The notes under the pieces are model-generated. The model saw only the letters and a program-made list of their open reading frames with translations. It was not told the origin of the DNA and searched no databases. Shown piece after piece: positions 17,469-26,757 of a DNA stretch of 64,000 nucleotides. The number at the start of each line of letters is the position of its first letter. Positions within the stretch are counted from its first letter, which is position 1. The stretch covers positions 1-64,000 of the forward strand of contig JAIBBK010000035.1 in assembly GCA_019694675.1 (NCBI GenBank), read 5' to 3'. Both the position numbers and the translations under genes were made by a program. The stretch comes from Ignavibacteria bacterium (GTDB taxonomy: Bacteria > Bacteroidota > Ignavibacteria > Tepidaquicellales > Tepidaquicellaceae).

Positions 17469-17837
17469 TTGTCTAAGAAAATAATCTTGGGAGCGGCAAT
17501 AGCCGCTGCGGCGGGAATCGCCGCGGGAGTCATTTACTCTCTGATAAAAGAAGATGAGCGGGATACTTTGTGGGATGAAGGTGATGACATCAGCACAATT
17601 GACCTGGCAAACGAATTCCTTTCCGAGGCTAAGACCAGGGCCAGGGAGCTTGTCGATTATGCCAATCTGAAATCGGATGAACTCCTTGACGAAGCAAACA
17701 ACATACTCATCATTGCCAAGGAGAAGGCTGAAAGCCTGATTGCTCAGGGCAGTTCGGAAGCCGGTGAAGAACTCCAGAAAGCCAAGGAGGAAATCGAAAA
17801 GCTCATTTCCGAATATCAGAAGAAGCTGAAGGACTGA
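17469..17837 (+). CDS. YtxH-like small membrane-anchored coiled-coil protein
   Basis: A TTG start gives 122 residues: a Gly/Ala-rich N-terminal membrane segment (ILGAAIAAAAGIAAGVIYSLI) followed by a charged, wholly helical tail with Glu/Lys heptads (~45-120). This is the shape of YtxH/gas-vesicle-like stress proteins, which have no known enzymatic activity. An overlapping ATG at 17461 stops after 7 codons, so TTG is the only plausible start. It lies 15 bases after the arginine decarboxylase gene. Confidence 0.65.
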   Translation: MSKKIILGAAIAAAAGIAAGVIYSLIKEDERDTLWDEGDDISTIDLANEFLSEAKTRARELVDYANLKSDELLDEANNILIIAKEKAESLIAQGSSEAGEELQKAKEEIEKLISEYQKKLKD

Positions 17838-17846
17838 AGTCCCGCA

Positions 17847-19394
17847 TTACTTCAATAAGACTATCCTTCCCGTAACAAGGCTTTTGCCGTAAACAAGCCT
17901 GTAAAAATATACTCCTGCTGACAGCTCAGCATTGCTGAACCGCACAATCATATTCCCGCGCGAAGCATTCCCGCTGAACAGAGTTGCGGTTTCCTTGCCG
18001 CTTATATCATATAACTTTAGTTCTGCATATCCTTCCTTTGGAAAATCTATTCTGAAAGAAACTTCGGGATTGAATGGATTCGGAAAGACACTGATCTCAG
18101 GAGAATTCCGGATCTCTCCGGTCACTGCCGGGTTAGGCCCTGAAGAAGTTATCGGCCACATGGGCAGGAAATCTACAAAACCCAGTGCTGAACTGTCTGC
18201 CCCGTGGAAAATGTGCGCCTCCGCAGTATCCGGATCGTTGGTGTTCCACCAGTTGTTTTCGGCTTTGATCGAATCCGGAGTATTGTTGAACAGATCATAG
18301 ATCCTCCCGCTGTTGCCGTTGTCATATATCATATTATAACCGTCGTCAAGTGTGACTGAATTGGAGAGATCGCCCATGTTTGGTTTCGCCGTTCCCTGAA
18401 TTGTAATGCCCCACAGGTTATTTCTTAACGTGTTGCCCTTGACAATAGAGACCTGCGTCGCCGAGCCGTTGAAGTTGATTCCGCTTCCACCGAGGTTCGG
18501 CAATCCCTGAATATTGTTAGAGTCAATTCTGTTGTTGCGGATTATCACAAAGGAGTTTCCTCCTCCCACAGCAATCCCGTATCTGTTGCGTGATATCACG
18601 TTTCCTTCAATCAGCGCGATAGGTATTGATCCTACCGGAAGCAGTGAGATACCCCCGCAATTATCGTAGAGCCCTCTGATAATGTTGTTTCTTATGATCA
18701 GGGTGTCAGCTGCAGCAGCGCCGAGGTTTATCTGCGGTACGTTCGCGTTCTCTGTATTGTTTTCGAAGATCCGGTTTCCTGTTATAACCGGTGAAGAAGT
18801 TATGTTCGCTCCGGATGAGATCGCCGCTCGCCTGTTCCTGTATATTGAGCAGTTTGAAATCACGGAGTTGGAGCGGAAGAGGGAAATCGCTGAACTTGAG
18901 AACGCACTGTTAAGAGTATTGAACCTGATGATGCAACTGTCAATTGTGATGTTGCAGTCAAGCATACGGATACCGTTTCCGTATTCAAAAACTGTCTTCT
19001 TCATGTATGATCCGTCGCTTTGATCTTCGAACTTCAGTCCGAGGAATTTCAAAGCAGTGTCTGCCGCCGTTATGACTCCCTGTACGGGAGGATCTGTTAT
19101 CAGCACTCCGAAAATATCAATGAATGTTTGTTGCCGCATTTGCAGAGTGAAATCGGTCCGTATTCTCACTGTGTCGCTCTGAGAGATGGTAAGCGTGTCA
19201 TTCAGGAAATAGCTTCCTCCGGAAAATGTGACAGAGCCCTGAGAGTTTGCCACAAGACTGTCAAGGTTCCACACTCTTCCGTTGCCGGGTGTGGTATATC
19301 CCGGGTAACAATGCTGTGAAAAAGCGGCGAGAAGAACAACGGCACAAATGGTAATGAGGGCAGAATGAATTATTCTTGTTTTTAGCTGAGTCAT
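17847..19394 (-). CDS. Right-handed beta-helix protein with T9SS sorting domain
   Basis: The 515-residue secreted protein has a signal peptide (hydrophobic ALITICAVVLLAAF) and a long parallel beta-helix (~80-400) made of NOSD/PbH1-type turns such as SVISNCSIYRNRRAAISSG, VITGNRIFENN and IRNNRIDSNN. The C-terminal ~80 residues are a Por sorting domain (VFPNPFNPEVSF, AGVYFYRL). Beta-helix proteins of this kind often bind or cleave polysaccharides, but no lyase residues are evident. It is convergent with the YtxH-like gene, 9 bases away. Confidence 0.85.
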   Translation of the reverse strand: MTQLKTRIIHSALITICAVVLLAAFSQHCYPGYTTPGNGRVWNLDSLVANSQGSVTFSGGSYFLNDTLTISQSDTVRIRTDFTLQMRQQTFIDIFGVLITDPPVQGVITAADTALKFLGLKFEDQSDGSYMKKTVFEYGNGIRMLDCNITIDSCIIRFNTLNSAFSSSAISLFRSNSVISNCSIYRNRRAAISSGANITSSPVITGNRIFENNTENANVPQINLGAAAADTLIIRNNIIRGLYDNCGGISLLPVGSIPIALIEGNVISRNRYGIAVGGGNSFVIIRNNRIDSNNIQGLPNLGGSGINFNGSATQVSIVKGNTLRNNLWGITIQGTAKPNMGDLSNSVTLDDGYNMIYDNGNSGRIYDLFNNTPDSIKAENNWWNTNDPDTAEAHIFHGADSSALGFVDFLPMWPITSSGPNPAVTGEIRNSPEISVFPNPFNPEVSFRIDFPKEGYAELKLYDISGKETATLFSGNASRGNMIVRFSNAELSAGVYFYRLVYGKSLVTGRIVLLK

Positions 19395-19542
19395 TTCCGG
19401 TAATTTGAGTTATAGAGTTTCAGGCAACATTGGCCGGTATTTCAACCGAACACCTTTTTTCATTTGCTCTGTGCTTAGCTTTTTCCACAATGCGTTTCAG
19501 AATTGTACCTGAGCCATTATAAGCCTGCCTGCAAAGCAAATT

Positions 19543-19554
19543 AGTAAATTTACT
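19543..19554. promoter_or_regulatory. 12-bp palindrome upstream of bshC
   Basis: AGTAAATTTACT is a perfect palindrome 37 bases before the bshC start, flanked by an inverted GCAAAG (19531-19536) and CTTTGC (19555-19560). It sits in the divergent space between the beta-helix gene and bshC and could be an operator; no regulator is known. Confidence 0.35.
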
Positions 19555-19591
19555 CTTTGCTTATTAATGACTAATTTTTTCCAAAAAGATA

Positions 19592-21247
19592 TTGAATATA
19601 CCTTTCAATTCGCTCCCCGGATACAACGAGCTCTTCCTCGATTACATAGACAACTTTCAATCACTCAGGCAGTTCTATGAGTATGACTATGCATCTCAGG
19701 ATGAATTAAGGAAATGCGCTGAATATGTTTCGGAGTCGTACAAGACCGGCAGGCAGTTTTTCAGGGAAGACCTTACCTCTGTACTTCTTGGCCAGAATGA
19801 GAAATTCGGATCCGGTGAAAAAACAATCCGCAACATATCCCTGCTTAATGAACACAACACACTCGCTGTAGTCACCGGGCAACAGGTGGGGCTCCTTACC
19901 GGCCCGATGTACACAGTGATAAAGGCCCTGAACACGGTTCAGCTTGCAGACAGACTGGGGAAACTCTTTCCCGAATTCAATTTTGTACCCGTGTTCTGGC
20001 TGGAGTCTGATGACCATGACTTTCTCGAGATCAATAATATATCCGTCATCAACAAGGACTATGAAGTTCAGAGGTTCAGTTTTTTTGAGAACGGGACCGA
20101 AAAGGAAAAGTACCTGACTCCTGCCGGAAGAATAGTGATTGATGATCACATAAGGGGCTTGATAAACGATCTTGAGAGTTCACTCGGCAGCACGGATTTT
20201 TCCGGAGAGCTCTTTGAGGCGATCAGAAAGTACTATTCACCGGGTAAAAGCATGAGTGAAGCTTTCGGATCGTTCATGAATTGTGTGCTTGGAGACAGGG
20301 GAGTTATTCTGATCGATCCGTCAGATGCACGGATCAAGGAACTCATCAAGCCTGTTTTCAGGAGGGCGCTTGCCGAATCTTCCCTGATTGCAGAGAACGT
20401 GATCAACACAACGGTGGAACTTGAGTCATCGCACATAGCGCAGGTGAAGCCTAAGCCGGTCAACCTGTTTTACATTCACGAGGGCTCCCGCTATCTGCTT
20501 GAGCCAAGGGATGGCGGCAATTTCGCGCTTAAGAATTCGAGGCAGAGGTTCACCGGTGATGAGCTTTATGATCTGCTTGAGAGCTCGCCTGCAAACTTCA
20601 GCTGGAATGTGATCACCAGGCCGGTTTGCCAGGACTACATATTTCCAACCGTCGCGTATATCGGGGGCCCGTCGGAAGTATCATACTTTGCACAACTGAA
20701 AGGGGCTTACAAAGTCTTTGACATGAGAATGCCCGTGATCTACCCGAGAACATCTGTTACGCTGATTGACGGCAGGACCAAGGCATTCATGGAAAAGAAC
20801 GGAATTGACCTTACCGGACTTTCAGATGAGAAGGAGTTAATAAAACTTCTTCTCCGCAGGTCTCTTGACAGCAATCCGGAAGATATATTCGGCAAGATGA
20901 AAGACGAACTTGTTGCTCTCTTCTATACATTTGAGAAACAATTGAATGCTATCGATGCAAATCAGACGTCAGCCTTCATGAAGCGCGCAAATCAGTTCAC
21001 GGAGTCACTCGAAGTTGCTAAGGAGAAATTCAGCGCCGCGCAGGCCAGGCAAAATGAAGTGCTTACAGGACAGGTGAAAAAGGTGGTTACAACCGTCTAT
21101 CCGGGAACGCTTCCGCAGGAGAGGGTGCTCAACATTACAATGTACCTCAACAAGTATGGCAATGAACTGTTGAATATGATAGAGAGAAATGTCTCGGTGG
21201 ATATTTTCATGCATCAGACAGTTGACCTAACTTCAAACAGCGCCTGA
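19592..21247 (+). CDS. bshC: Bacillithiol biosynthesis cysteine-adding enzyme BshC
   Basis: The 551-residue protein matches BshC, thought to add cysteine to glucosaminyl-malate in the last step of bacillithiol synthesis. It has the Rossmann-like core with VVTGQQVGLLTGPMYTV, the FWLESDDHDFLEIN motif, FPTVAYIGGPSEVSYFAQLK and a long C-terminal coiled coil (~420-520). It starts at a TTG; the nearby ATG at 19567 is in another frame. bshA and bshB are not in the window. It begins a run with a GT9 gene (gap 2) and rlmI (gap 3). Confidence 0.93.
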   Translation: MNIPFNSLPGYNELFLDYIDNFQSLRQFYEYDYASQDELRKCAEYVSESYKTGRQFFREDLTSVLLGQNEKFGSGEKTIRNISLLNEHNTLAVVTGQQVGLLTGPMYTVIKALNTVQLADRLGKLFPEFNFVPVFWLESDDHDFLEINNISVINKDYEVQRFSFFENGTEKEKYLTPAGRIVIDDHIRGLINDLESSLGSTDFSGELFEAIRKYYSPGKSMSEAFGSFMNCVLGDRGVILIDPSDARIKELIKPVFRRALAESSLIAENVINTTVELESSHIAQVKPKPVNLFYIHEGSRYLLEPRDGGNFALKNSRQRFTGDELYDLLESSPANFSWNVITRPVCQDYIFPTVAYIGGPSEVSYFAQLKGAYKVFDMRMPVIYPRTSVTLIDGRTKAFMEKNGIDLTGLSDEKELIKLLLRRSLDSNPEDIFGKMKDELVALFYTFEKQLNAIDANQTSAFMKRANQFTESLEVAKEKFSAAQARQNEVLTGQVKKVVTTVYPGTLPQERVLNITMYLNKYGNELLNMIERNVSVDIFMHQTVDLTSNSA

Positions 21248-21249
21248 TT

Positions 21250-22218
21250 TTGGCATTGCTGTCGCCACAAAGAATTCTTCTTATCCGGCTCTCATCGTTA
21301 GGTGACATAATCCTCACTTATCCGCTTATCTCAAAGCTGAAACGCAGATATCCCGGAGCAGTCATTGACTTTGCAGTGCGGAAAGAATTCTCCGAAGCAG
21401 TTGAGCTGAACCATAACATCAGCGGTATCCTCAAGTACGACAACGATCTTTCCGGTCTTCGCAAAGACATTCGGAGAAAGTCATATGACGTGATACTTGA
21501 TCTTCACAACAATCCGAAGAGCACATATCTTAGGATGTTCAACGCTCCGGTGATACGCAAGCTCAGAAAAGATCATCTCAAGAAGTTCATGCTTGTCAAC
21601 GGCGGAATAAATCTCTATACTGAAATTGTGCCGGTATTCATGAAATACATTCAAACTGCAGGGGAGCTGATCTCCGCAAATGACAGCAGTTTTGAAATAA
21701 GCGTCCTTGAAGAATCAGCTGTCCGGATTCCGGATAGTCCTTATGCAGTGATCGCACCTTCTGCAAAGCACTTCACAAAAAGATTTCCCGCATATAAGTA
21801 CTCGGAGCTCATAAATGAGTTCGCTGATACAAAACCTGTGCTCGTAGGTTCCGGAAGCAGTATTGATATGGAAATATGCAGGGAGATTGAAGCAAGCTCG
21901 GGAAATGCGGTTAACTTGTGCGGCAAGCTGTCGCTCAGAGAACTGGTGTTCCTTATCAGAAGATCTGAGATAGTGATCTCAAACGACAGCGCCGTAATGC
22001 ATCTTGCCGAAGCGGCAGGCAAGAAGGCGGCGGCTATATTCGGCAGTACAGTAAGGGAGTTCGGGTTTTATCCTCAGCTCAAAGAGTCCTTTGTATTCGA
22101 GAACAAAGAGATTTCCTGCAGGCCGTGTTCGCATATCGGTCTAAGCGAGTGTCCGCGTCTTTCATTTGACTGCATGAACAAACTTAATTTCGGCAAAGAA
22201 GAACTTCACATAAACTAA
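21250..22218 (+). CDS. Glycosyltransferase family 9 (heptosyltransferase-like)
   Basis: The 322-residue protein, starting at TTG, has the GT9/GT-B fold of lipopolysaccharide heptosyltransferases: N-terminal ILLIRLSSLGDIILTYPL, a nucleotide-sugar region with VLVGSGSS, and SNDSAVMHLAEAAGKKAAAIFGST. A Cys-containing C-terminal end (CRPCSHIG, CPRLSFDCM) follows. It probably transfers a heptose-like sugar during outer-membrane glycan synthesis; donor and acceptor are unknown. It is coupled to bshC and rlmI only by spacing. Confidence 0.85.
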   Translation: MALLSPQRILLIRLSSLGDIILTYPLISKLKRRYPGAVIDFAVRKEFSEAVELNHNISGILKYDNDLSGLRKDIRRKSYDVILDLHNNPKSTYLRMFNAPVIRKLRKDHLKKFMLVNGGINLYTEIVPVFMKYIQTAGELISANDSSFEISVLEESAVRIPDSPYAVIAPSAKHFTKRFPAYKYSELINEFADTKPVLVGSGSSIDMEICREIEASSGNAVNLCGKLSLRELVFLIRRSEIVISNDSAVMHLAEAAGKKAAAIFGSTVREFGFYPQLKESFVFENKEISCRPCSHIGLSECPRLSFDCMNKLNFGKEELHIN

Positions 22219-22221
22219 GAC

Positions 22222-23403
22222 ATGACAAAGATAATACTGAGAAAGAATGAAGAGCGCCGACTGCTTGCCGGGCATCAGTGGGTTTTCAGCAATGAGATCG
22301 AAAGAATCGCAGATGCCGAAGCTGATGTTTGCATTGCGGCTGTTTATGACTGGAGAGGAAACTTTCTCGGCAGGGGACTATACAACAAACACTCACTCAT
22401 AGCTTACAGGCACCTGACCTCAAAGGACGAGGATATTGACGGAAGATTCATCTTCAAGAGACTCAGCACTGCAAATGCACTTCGCAGAAAGCTCAGGCCT
22501 GACAGAAGTGTTTACCGGCTTTGCAACGGCGAGGCAGACTTAATGCCGGGACTTATCATTGACAAGTACGATGACAAGTATTCGCTTCAGAGTTTTTCAG
22601 CCGGCATGGACTTGCTGGCCGGCGAGATATGTGATGTTCTCATAAACCAGTTCAAGTCCTCGCTCATTGTGGAGAAGAACAACAACTCAATGAGAACGCT
22701 TGATGGTGCGGAATTGAGGGAAGGGATACTGTATTCATCATCAGAGAGTAACGGTGCTGAATTTACGGCGGATATCGACGGGATCAAATATTCAATAGAC
22801 CTCATGAAAGGACAGAAGACCGGATTCTATCTTGATCAGTGCGACAACAGGAAATATCTGAGGTCACTTATAAAGGAAGGTGACTCTGTTCTGGATCTGT
22901 TCTGCAACGACGGCGGTTTTTCACTCAATGCGGCCGCAGGAGGCGCAGGAAAGATCATTGCAGTTGATTCCTCTGAAGCATGCATCACTAATGTGAAAGA
23001 AAACTTTGGATTGAACGGTTACGAACTTCCACAGACCCACAGCGCTGACTGCTTCGATTTCATTGACAGATTGTTTCAGTCTCCAGAGAGGTTTGATGTC
23101 ATAGTCGTCGATCCTCCGTCCTTCACGAAGAGCAGAAAGAGCATACCTCCGGCAATGAAAGCCTACACAGAGCTGAACTTCAAGTGTATGAGGCTGCTCA
23201 GGCCCGGCGGATTGCTGTTGACCTTCAGTTGTTCCCACCACATAAGCGAGCAGGCCTTTGAAGAAATGATCTCAAGAGCCGGCGCAAAGGCAGGAAGAAC
23301 TCCACAGCTTTTCCTGAAGAACACATGTTCCTTTGATCATCCGGTACTTCCGCAAATGCCCGAAACCTCCTACCTGAAGGGGTATTTTTTAAAAGTGATA
23401 TAA
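22222..23403 (+). CDS. rlmI: 23S rRNA (cytosine-5) methyltransferase, RlmI family
   Basis: The 393-residue protein has an N-terminal PUA domain (~1-80), a linking EEHEH-type region and a SAM-dependent methyltransferase domain. Motif I is VLDLFCNDGGFSLNAA, the acidic loop IIAVDSS, motif IV VVDPPSF and the Cys-containing motif VI TFSCSHH. E. coli RlmI makes m5C1962 in 23S rRNA; the same reaction is likely here. It begins 3 bases after the GT9 gene. Confidence 0.9.
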   Translation: MTKIILRKNEERRLLAGHQWVFSNEIERIADAEADVCIAAVYDWRGNFLGRGLYNKHSLIAYRHLTSKDEDIDGRFIFKRLSTANALRRKLRPDRSVYRLCNGEADLMPGLIIDKYDDKYSLQSFSAGMDLLAGEICDVLINQFKSSLIVEKNNNSMRTLDGAELREGILYSSSESNGAEFTADIDGIKYSIDLMKGQKTGFYLDQCDNRKYLRSLIKEGDSVLDLFCNDGGFSLNAAAGGAGKIIAVDSSEACITNVKENFGLNGYELPQTHSADCFDFIDRLFQSPERFDVIVVDPPSFTKSRKSIPPAMKAYTELNFKCMRLLRPGGLLLTFSCSHHISEQAFEEMISRAGAKAGRTPQLFLKNTCSFDHPVLPQMPETSYLKGYFLKVI

Positions 23404-23479
23404 AAATACCTAACAATTGCCGTGCCGTCCTGCTAAATTGTATCTGTCACAGTACCAAAACCTCACAAAAAAACTAAAT

Positions 23480-23485
23480 AAGGAG
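23480..23485 (+). promoter_or_regulatory. Ribosome binding site of lipoprotein gene
   Basis: AAGGAG lies 6 bases before the TTG at 23492 and supports that start over an in-frame ATG at 23417, which lacks a site and would place the signal sequence internally. Confidence 0.7.
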
Positions 23486-23491
23486 AATGAT

Positions 23492-24004
23492 TTGAAAAGG
23501 CTCTATTCAGTGGCCATGCGGGTGGTCATCGTACTCGCTGTTGCCTCTTTCATTTACAGTTGTTCAGACGACGATACAACAAACAATCCGAATCCAACCG
23601 GACCCGATGCAAAGTCCATTAACGGAACCGTAGCATTCGTTGACAACAGCTTTGTCACATCCGGCGGTGTATATCTGATATCAGCTTATCCGTCTTCAGG
23701 CTGGCCGCCAACCGGCGGACCGGCTGCCTACGATACCATAAGCATATCGGGCTCGACGCTCAGCTACAATTACAAACTTGTTGACCTCAATCCCGGAGAC
23801 TATGTAGTTTCAGTAGGATTCAGAAAGACTTCCGGAGGACAAAGTCCGATCATGTCGGTTTACGGTTGTGATACGGCACGTTTCGCATCCGGCTCAACAT
23901 GTTTCCTCAATCCGCCCAAGAAGGCGACCATTGGCTCAGAAAATCAGGGAGTCGAAGGCATCAATATGCTTTCGTGGGCTGACACTACGAAAAAGGTATA
24001 TTGA
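23492..24004 (+). CDS. Putative lipoprotein, partner of TonB-dependent receptor
   Basis: From the TTG at 23492 the product is 170 residues with a lipoprotein signal (hydrophobic VVIVLAVASFIYS then Cys, SDDD after the Cys). The mature part opens with an Asp/Asn/Pro-rich linker and a beta-sandwich-like domain (SINGTVAFVDNSFVTSGGVYLISAY, LNPGDYVVSVGF), resembling the transthyretin/CNA-B or carboxypeptidase-regulatory fold. It is 19 bases upstream of the TonB-dependent receptor gene, as in SusD-like or other receptor-lipoprotein pairs, but it is not SusD. Function unknown. Confidence 0.65.
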   Translation: MKRLYSVAMRVVIVLAVASFIYSCSDDDTTNNPNPTGPDAKSINGTVAFVDNSFVTSGGVYLISAYPSSGWPPTGGPAAYDTISISGSTLSYNYKLVDLNPGDYVVSVGFRKTSGGQSPIMSVYGCDTARFASGSTCFLNPPKKATIGSENQGVEGINMLSWADTTKKVY

Positions 24005-24023
24005 TAACAGGCATATTGACAAG

Positions 24024-26390
24024 ATGTTCTTTACTGAAAAGAAGAATGTAATTGTTTCATCGGGATTCAGGGCCGGCTTTTGCCTGGCCCTGCTTCTGAT
24101 GGCGGCATTTACCTTTTCGTTTTCAGAAGATGCTTGTGCAAATTACAGCTCGCTCTCCGGTAAAGTAATAGACAAAGAGTCGAACTCAATCGTGTCTTTT
24201 GTTACGGTAAAAGTGACGAAGTCCGGTTCAGGCGAGTACATGCAGACCTCTTCCGATATCTCAGGCGCATATTCATTTCAGCAGCTCGACGAGGGGGTGT
24301 ATGAAATTACCGCTACCCATGTCGGCTATGCCGAATACAGGAACAGCATCTTTCTTCAGCAGGGATCTGCAAAGGTCCTGGACATATTCCTTGAGCTGGC
24401 GGCAATTGAAACACAGAGGATAAATGTCACATCAACAAAGACCGAAGTAACTCTTCAGCAGACCCCGTCTTCCATTTCCATTGCGAGCTCTGAAGAATTC
24501 AGCAAGAAGAACATACTCACTTTCGACAACGTGATGGAACAGGTTCAGGGCGTTACTCTGAACAGGTCAAGCGGCATAAATGTCAGTTCGCTTTCCATCA
24601 GGGGCTCTTCAGATGTAGCCGGAGGAGGAATAGGCAACAGAGTGCTTCTTCTGCTTGACGGCAGGCCGTCGCTGACCGGTGATTCTAAAGGCGCACTGTG
24701 GTCGCTCATCCCGGTATCTCTCATAGAAAGGACGGAAGTGGTCAAGGGGGCGTTTTCTTCTTTGTACGGTTCAAGCGCTATCGGCGGAGTTGTAAATGTG
24801 ATCACAAAGAAGCCGACATACAAGCCGTTCACGGGAGTGAACCTCAAGTACGGGTTCTATGAAAAGCTGAATGACAGTCTCAAGTTCAATGACAACCTGC
24901 AGTCATTTTCCGGGGCTGACCTTATCCACAGCAATACCGTTAACAAATTCTCTTACCTTCTCAACTTTGACTTCCTTCAGAATGACGGGCACGCGCAGCA
25001 GACAAAATACGGATTCTACGGACTGATCGGCAAATTCACATATGACCTGCTGAGTAACCGCGATCTTGAACTTACACTTCAGTACACAGATTCAAAGAGC
25101 GACTTTCCGCATTACTGGAAAAAGGACGCCGGACAACCGGCCGATCCTTACAAAGTGGCTGAGTACTACTTAGGTGACGAGATAAAGAAGAAGACTCAGA
25201 GTTTTGACCTGTCTTACAGGGCTGTTCCTAATTCAAGTTCAAAGTATTCAACCAAATTCTATTACTATAATCTTAACAGCAACTCGATCTATAATCCTCA
25301 GAATCCGGTCTCCATTCAGTTTGCCGATTCCGGAGAAGCTCTTAACACTTTCATCAACTCTTACAATTTCGGTAACATATCACAGGTTGATTTTCAGTTG
25401 GGCGGATCAAATTACCTCATCGCAGGATTTGATTTTCAGGTGAACATAGTTGAATCACAGCCCGACGAAATTCTTTACGGAAATCAGCAGATGAACAACT
25501 TCGGGATTTTCATGCAGGATCAGTTCAAGATCCTGAAGGAAAGCAACGGAAATTCGATCCTTGCATCAACCATTGGAATGCGGGCAGATTATAACAAGCT
25601 CGTTTCCGGATCTGAGTCATTTCAGCTCAGCCCGAAGATCTCTTTCGTATATACGCCGAATACCGCAAACAGGATCTTTGAGAACACGGCATGGCGCATG
25701 CTTGCGGGCAGGGCTTTCCGCAATCCCTCAATAGCTGAGATATATTTCAAGAAGGAACTTTTCGGCGGAATAGAGTTCATTTACAATCCCAACCTCAAGC
25801 CCGAGGATATGATCTCGGCGGAGTTCGGATTTAGAAAGCAGTATGAAAACAGATTCACCTTTGATTTCTCGCTGTTCTACAACTATTATAACAATCTTAT
25901 TCAATACGTGAATGTCGGCACAGGAATTTACGGACCGTTCCAGGTGAGGAATGTTGCCAAGGCTCAGATCAAGGGATTTGAAGCATACATTGACTACAAT
26001 TCTTCGTTAAAGCTGGGAGGAAATGATTTGAGCTATTATTTTAATGTCGGCTACACCTATCTCAATGCCAGGGACCTCTCGCAGGGAAGGGATAATGATT
26101 TTCTCCCTTACAAACCTTCTCATAATATGAACTTCACGGTGAACTTCGGATTTGACGATTTTGATCTGAATGTGAACGGCAGGTATCTGAGCCAGATCGA
26201 TGAAGTTCTGTTCTATGATTTTGAAGAGCCCGAAGCGTATTTCCTTCTCAACTCAAAACTCAGCAAAACATTCGGAAATCTTACTGCATTCCTTGCCGTA
26301 AACAACATTCTGAATTCCTCATATCAGGAACTTGAACGGATCCAGGCGCCGAACAGGAACTATACAGGCGGCTTCAGCTTCCATTTCTGA
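24024..26390 (+). CDS. TonB-dependent outer-membrane receptor
   Basis: The ATG at 24024 gives 788 residues with a signal peptide (FCLALLLMAAFTFSFS). A CarboxypepD_reg-like domain (~40-130; LSGKVIDKESNSIVSFVTV) precedes the plug (~145-260; SSISIASSEEF, VQGVTLNRSSG, SIRGSSDV, LLLLDGRP, EVVKGAFSSLYGSSAIGGVVNVITKKP) and a 22-strand-type barrel ending in GGFSFHF. It imports a ligand with energy from TonB-ExbBD; its shape (BtuB/FepA-like, not SusC length) suggests a metal chelate or vitamin rather than a glycan. Upstream in-frame codons from 23868 overlap the lipoprotein gene and are not part of it. Confidence 0.92.
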   Translation: MFFTEKKNVIVSSGFRAGFCLALLLMAAFTFSFSEDACANYSSLSGKVIDKESNSIVSFVTVKVTKSGSGEYMQTSSDISGAYSFQQLDEGVYEITATHVGYAEYRNSIFLQQGSAKVLDIFLELAAIETQRINVTSTKTEVTLQQTPSSISIASSEEFSKKNILTFDNVMEQVQGVTLNRSSGINVSSLSIRGSSDVAGGGIGNRVLLLLDGRPSLTGDSKGALWSLIPVSLIERTEVVKGAFSSLYGSSAIGGVVNVITKKPTYKPFTGVNLKYGFYEKLNDSLKFNDNLQSFSGADLIHSNTVNKFSYLLNFDFLQNDGHAQQTKYGFYGLIGKFTYDLLSNRDLELTLQYTDSKSDFPHYWKKDAGQPADPYKVAEYYLGDEIKKKTQSFDLSYRAVPNSSSKYSTKFYYYNLNSNSIYNPQNPVSIQFADSGEALNTFINSYNFGNISQVDFQLGGSNYLIAGFDFQVNIVESQPDEILYGNQQMNNFGIFMQDQFKILKESNGNSILASTIGMRADYNKLVSGSESFQLSPKISFVYTPNTANRIFENTAWRMLAGRAFRNPSIAEIYFKKELFGGIEFIYNPNLKPEDMISAEFGFRKQYENRFTFDFSLFYNYYNNLIQYVNVGTGIYGPFQVRNVAKAQIKGFEAYIDYNSSLKLGGNDLSYYFNVGYTYLNARDLSQGRDNDFLPYKPSHNMNFTVNFGFDDFDLNVNGRYLSQIDEVLFYDFEEPEAYFLLNSKLSKTFGNLTAFLAVNNILNSSYQELERIQAPNRNYTGGFSFHF

Positions 26391-26434
26391 TCATCAGCTA
26401 AATCTCTCTTTTTCAGGTTCCGCATGGCAACCAA

Positions 26435-26454
26435 TATGAGTATTTCTACTCATA
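26435..26454. repeat. 8-bp hairpin in intergenic region
   Basis: TATGAGTA and TACTCATA form a perfect 8-bp stem around a TTTC tetraloop. It lies 45 bases after the receptor stop and is not followed by a T run, so it may stabilise the transcript or bind a protein rather than terminate. Confidence 0.45.
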
Positions 26455-26588
26455 CAGAAAGTGTGCACGCCTCCATTACTCCTGCGTAACGTTATCCTTA
26501 ATTTTGTATTGAAGCTAGGATAGCTTTACTTCTTTCGATTACCGCATTTAACCGCGTTATGAAAGCTTCCAATTCACCACGCTTCACG

Positions 26589-26613
26589 GAGTTCCGGTCC
26601 CAAACCGGAACTC
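26589..26613 (+). terminator. Perfect 10-bp hairpin, possible weak terminator
   Basis: GAGTTCCGGT / ACCGGAACTC is a perfect 10-bp stem with a CCCAA loop, followed by TCCTTATTTTC. The T run is interrupted, so it is either a weak terminator for the receptor operon or an attenuator upstream of the gene at 26758. Confidence 0.45.
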
Positions 26614-26757
26614 TCCTTATTTTCAGGACAACATATCAAAGCTCACAGTCCAGCCACATTCCCGCTTCCCTAAATTCTGCACAGTATAAGCCGATTTATC
26701 TTGAATTGAAGAACTGCAATTCCGTTTTTGCAGAATCAATTAATCAACCGGAATAAA

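Larger units (their letters stand above)
26391..26757. other. Intergenic region with two perfect hairpins
   Basis: This 367-base gap between the receptor gene and the next outer-membrane gene holds no convincing coding region. It contains two perfect hairpins, listed separately, and a run of Ser/Pro/Thr-rich out-of-frame codons that look accidental. I find no cobalamin, thiamine or other riboswitch motif I recognise. Confidence 0.6.

Noticed and set aside
26559..26756. 65-codon plus-strand frame in the receptor-barrel gap
   Set aside because: It contains a perfect hairpin, is biased to Ser/Asn/Pro, has no ribosome binding site and ends at the next gene's start.
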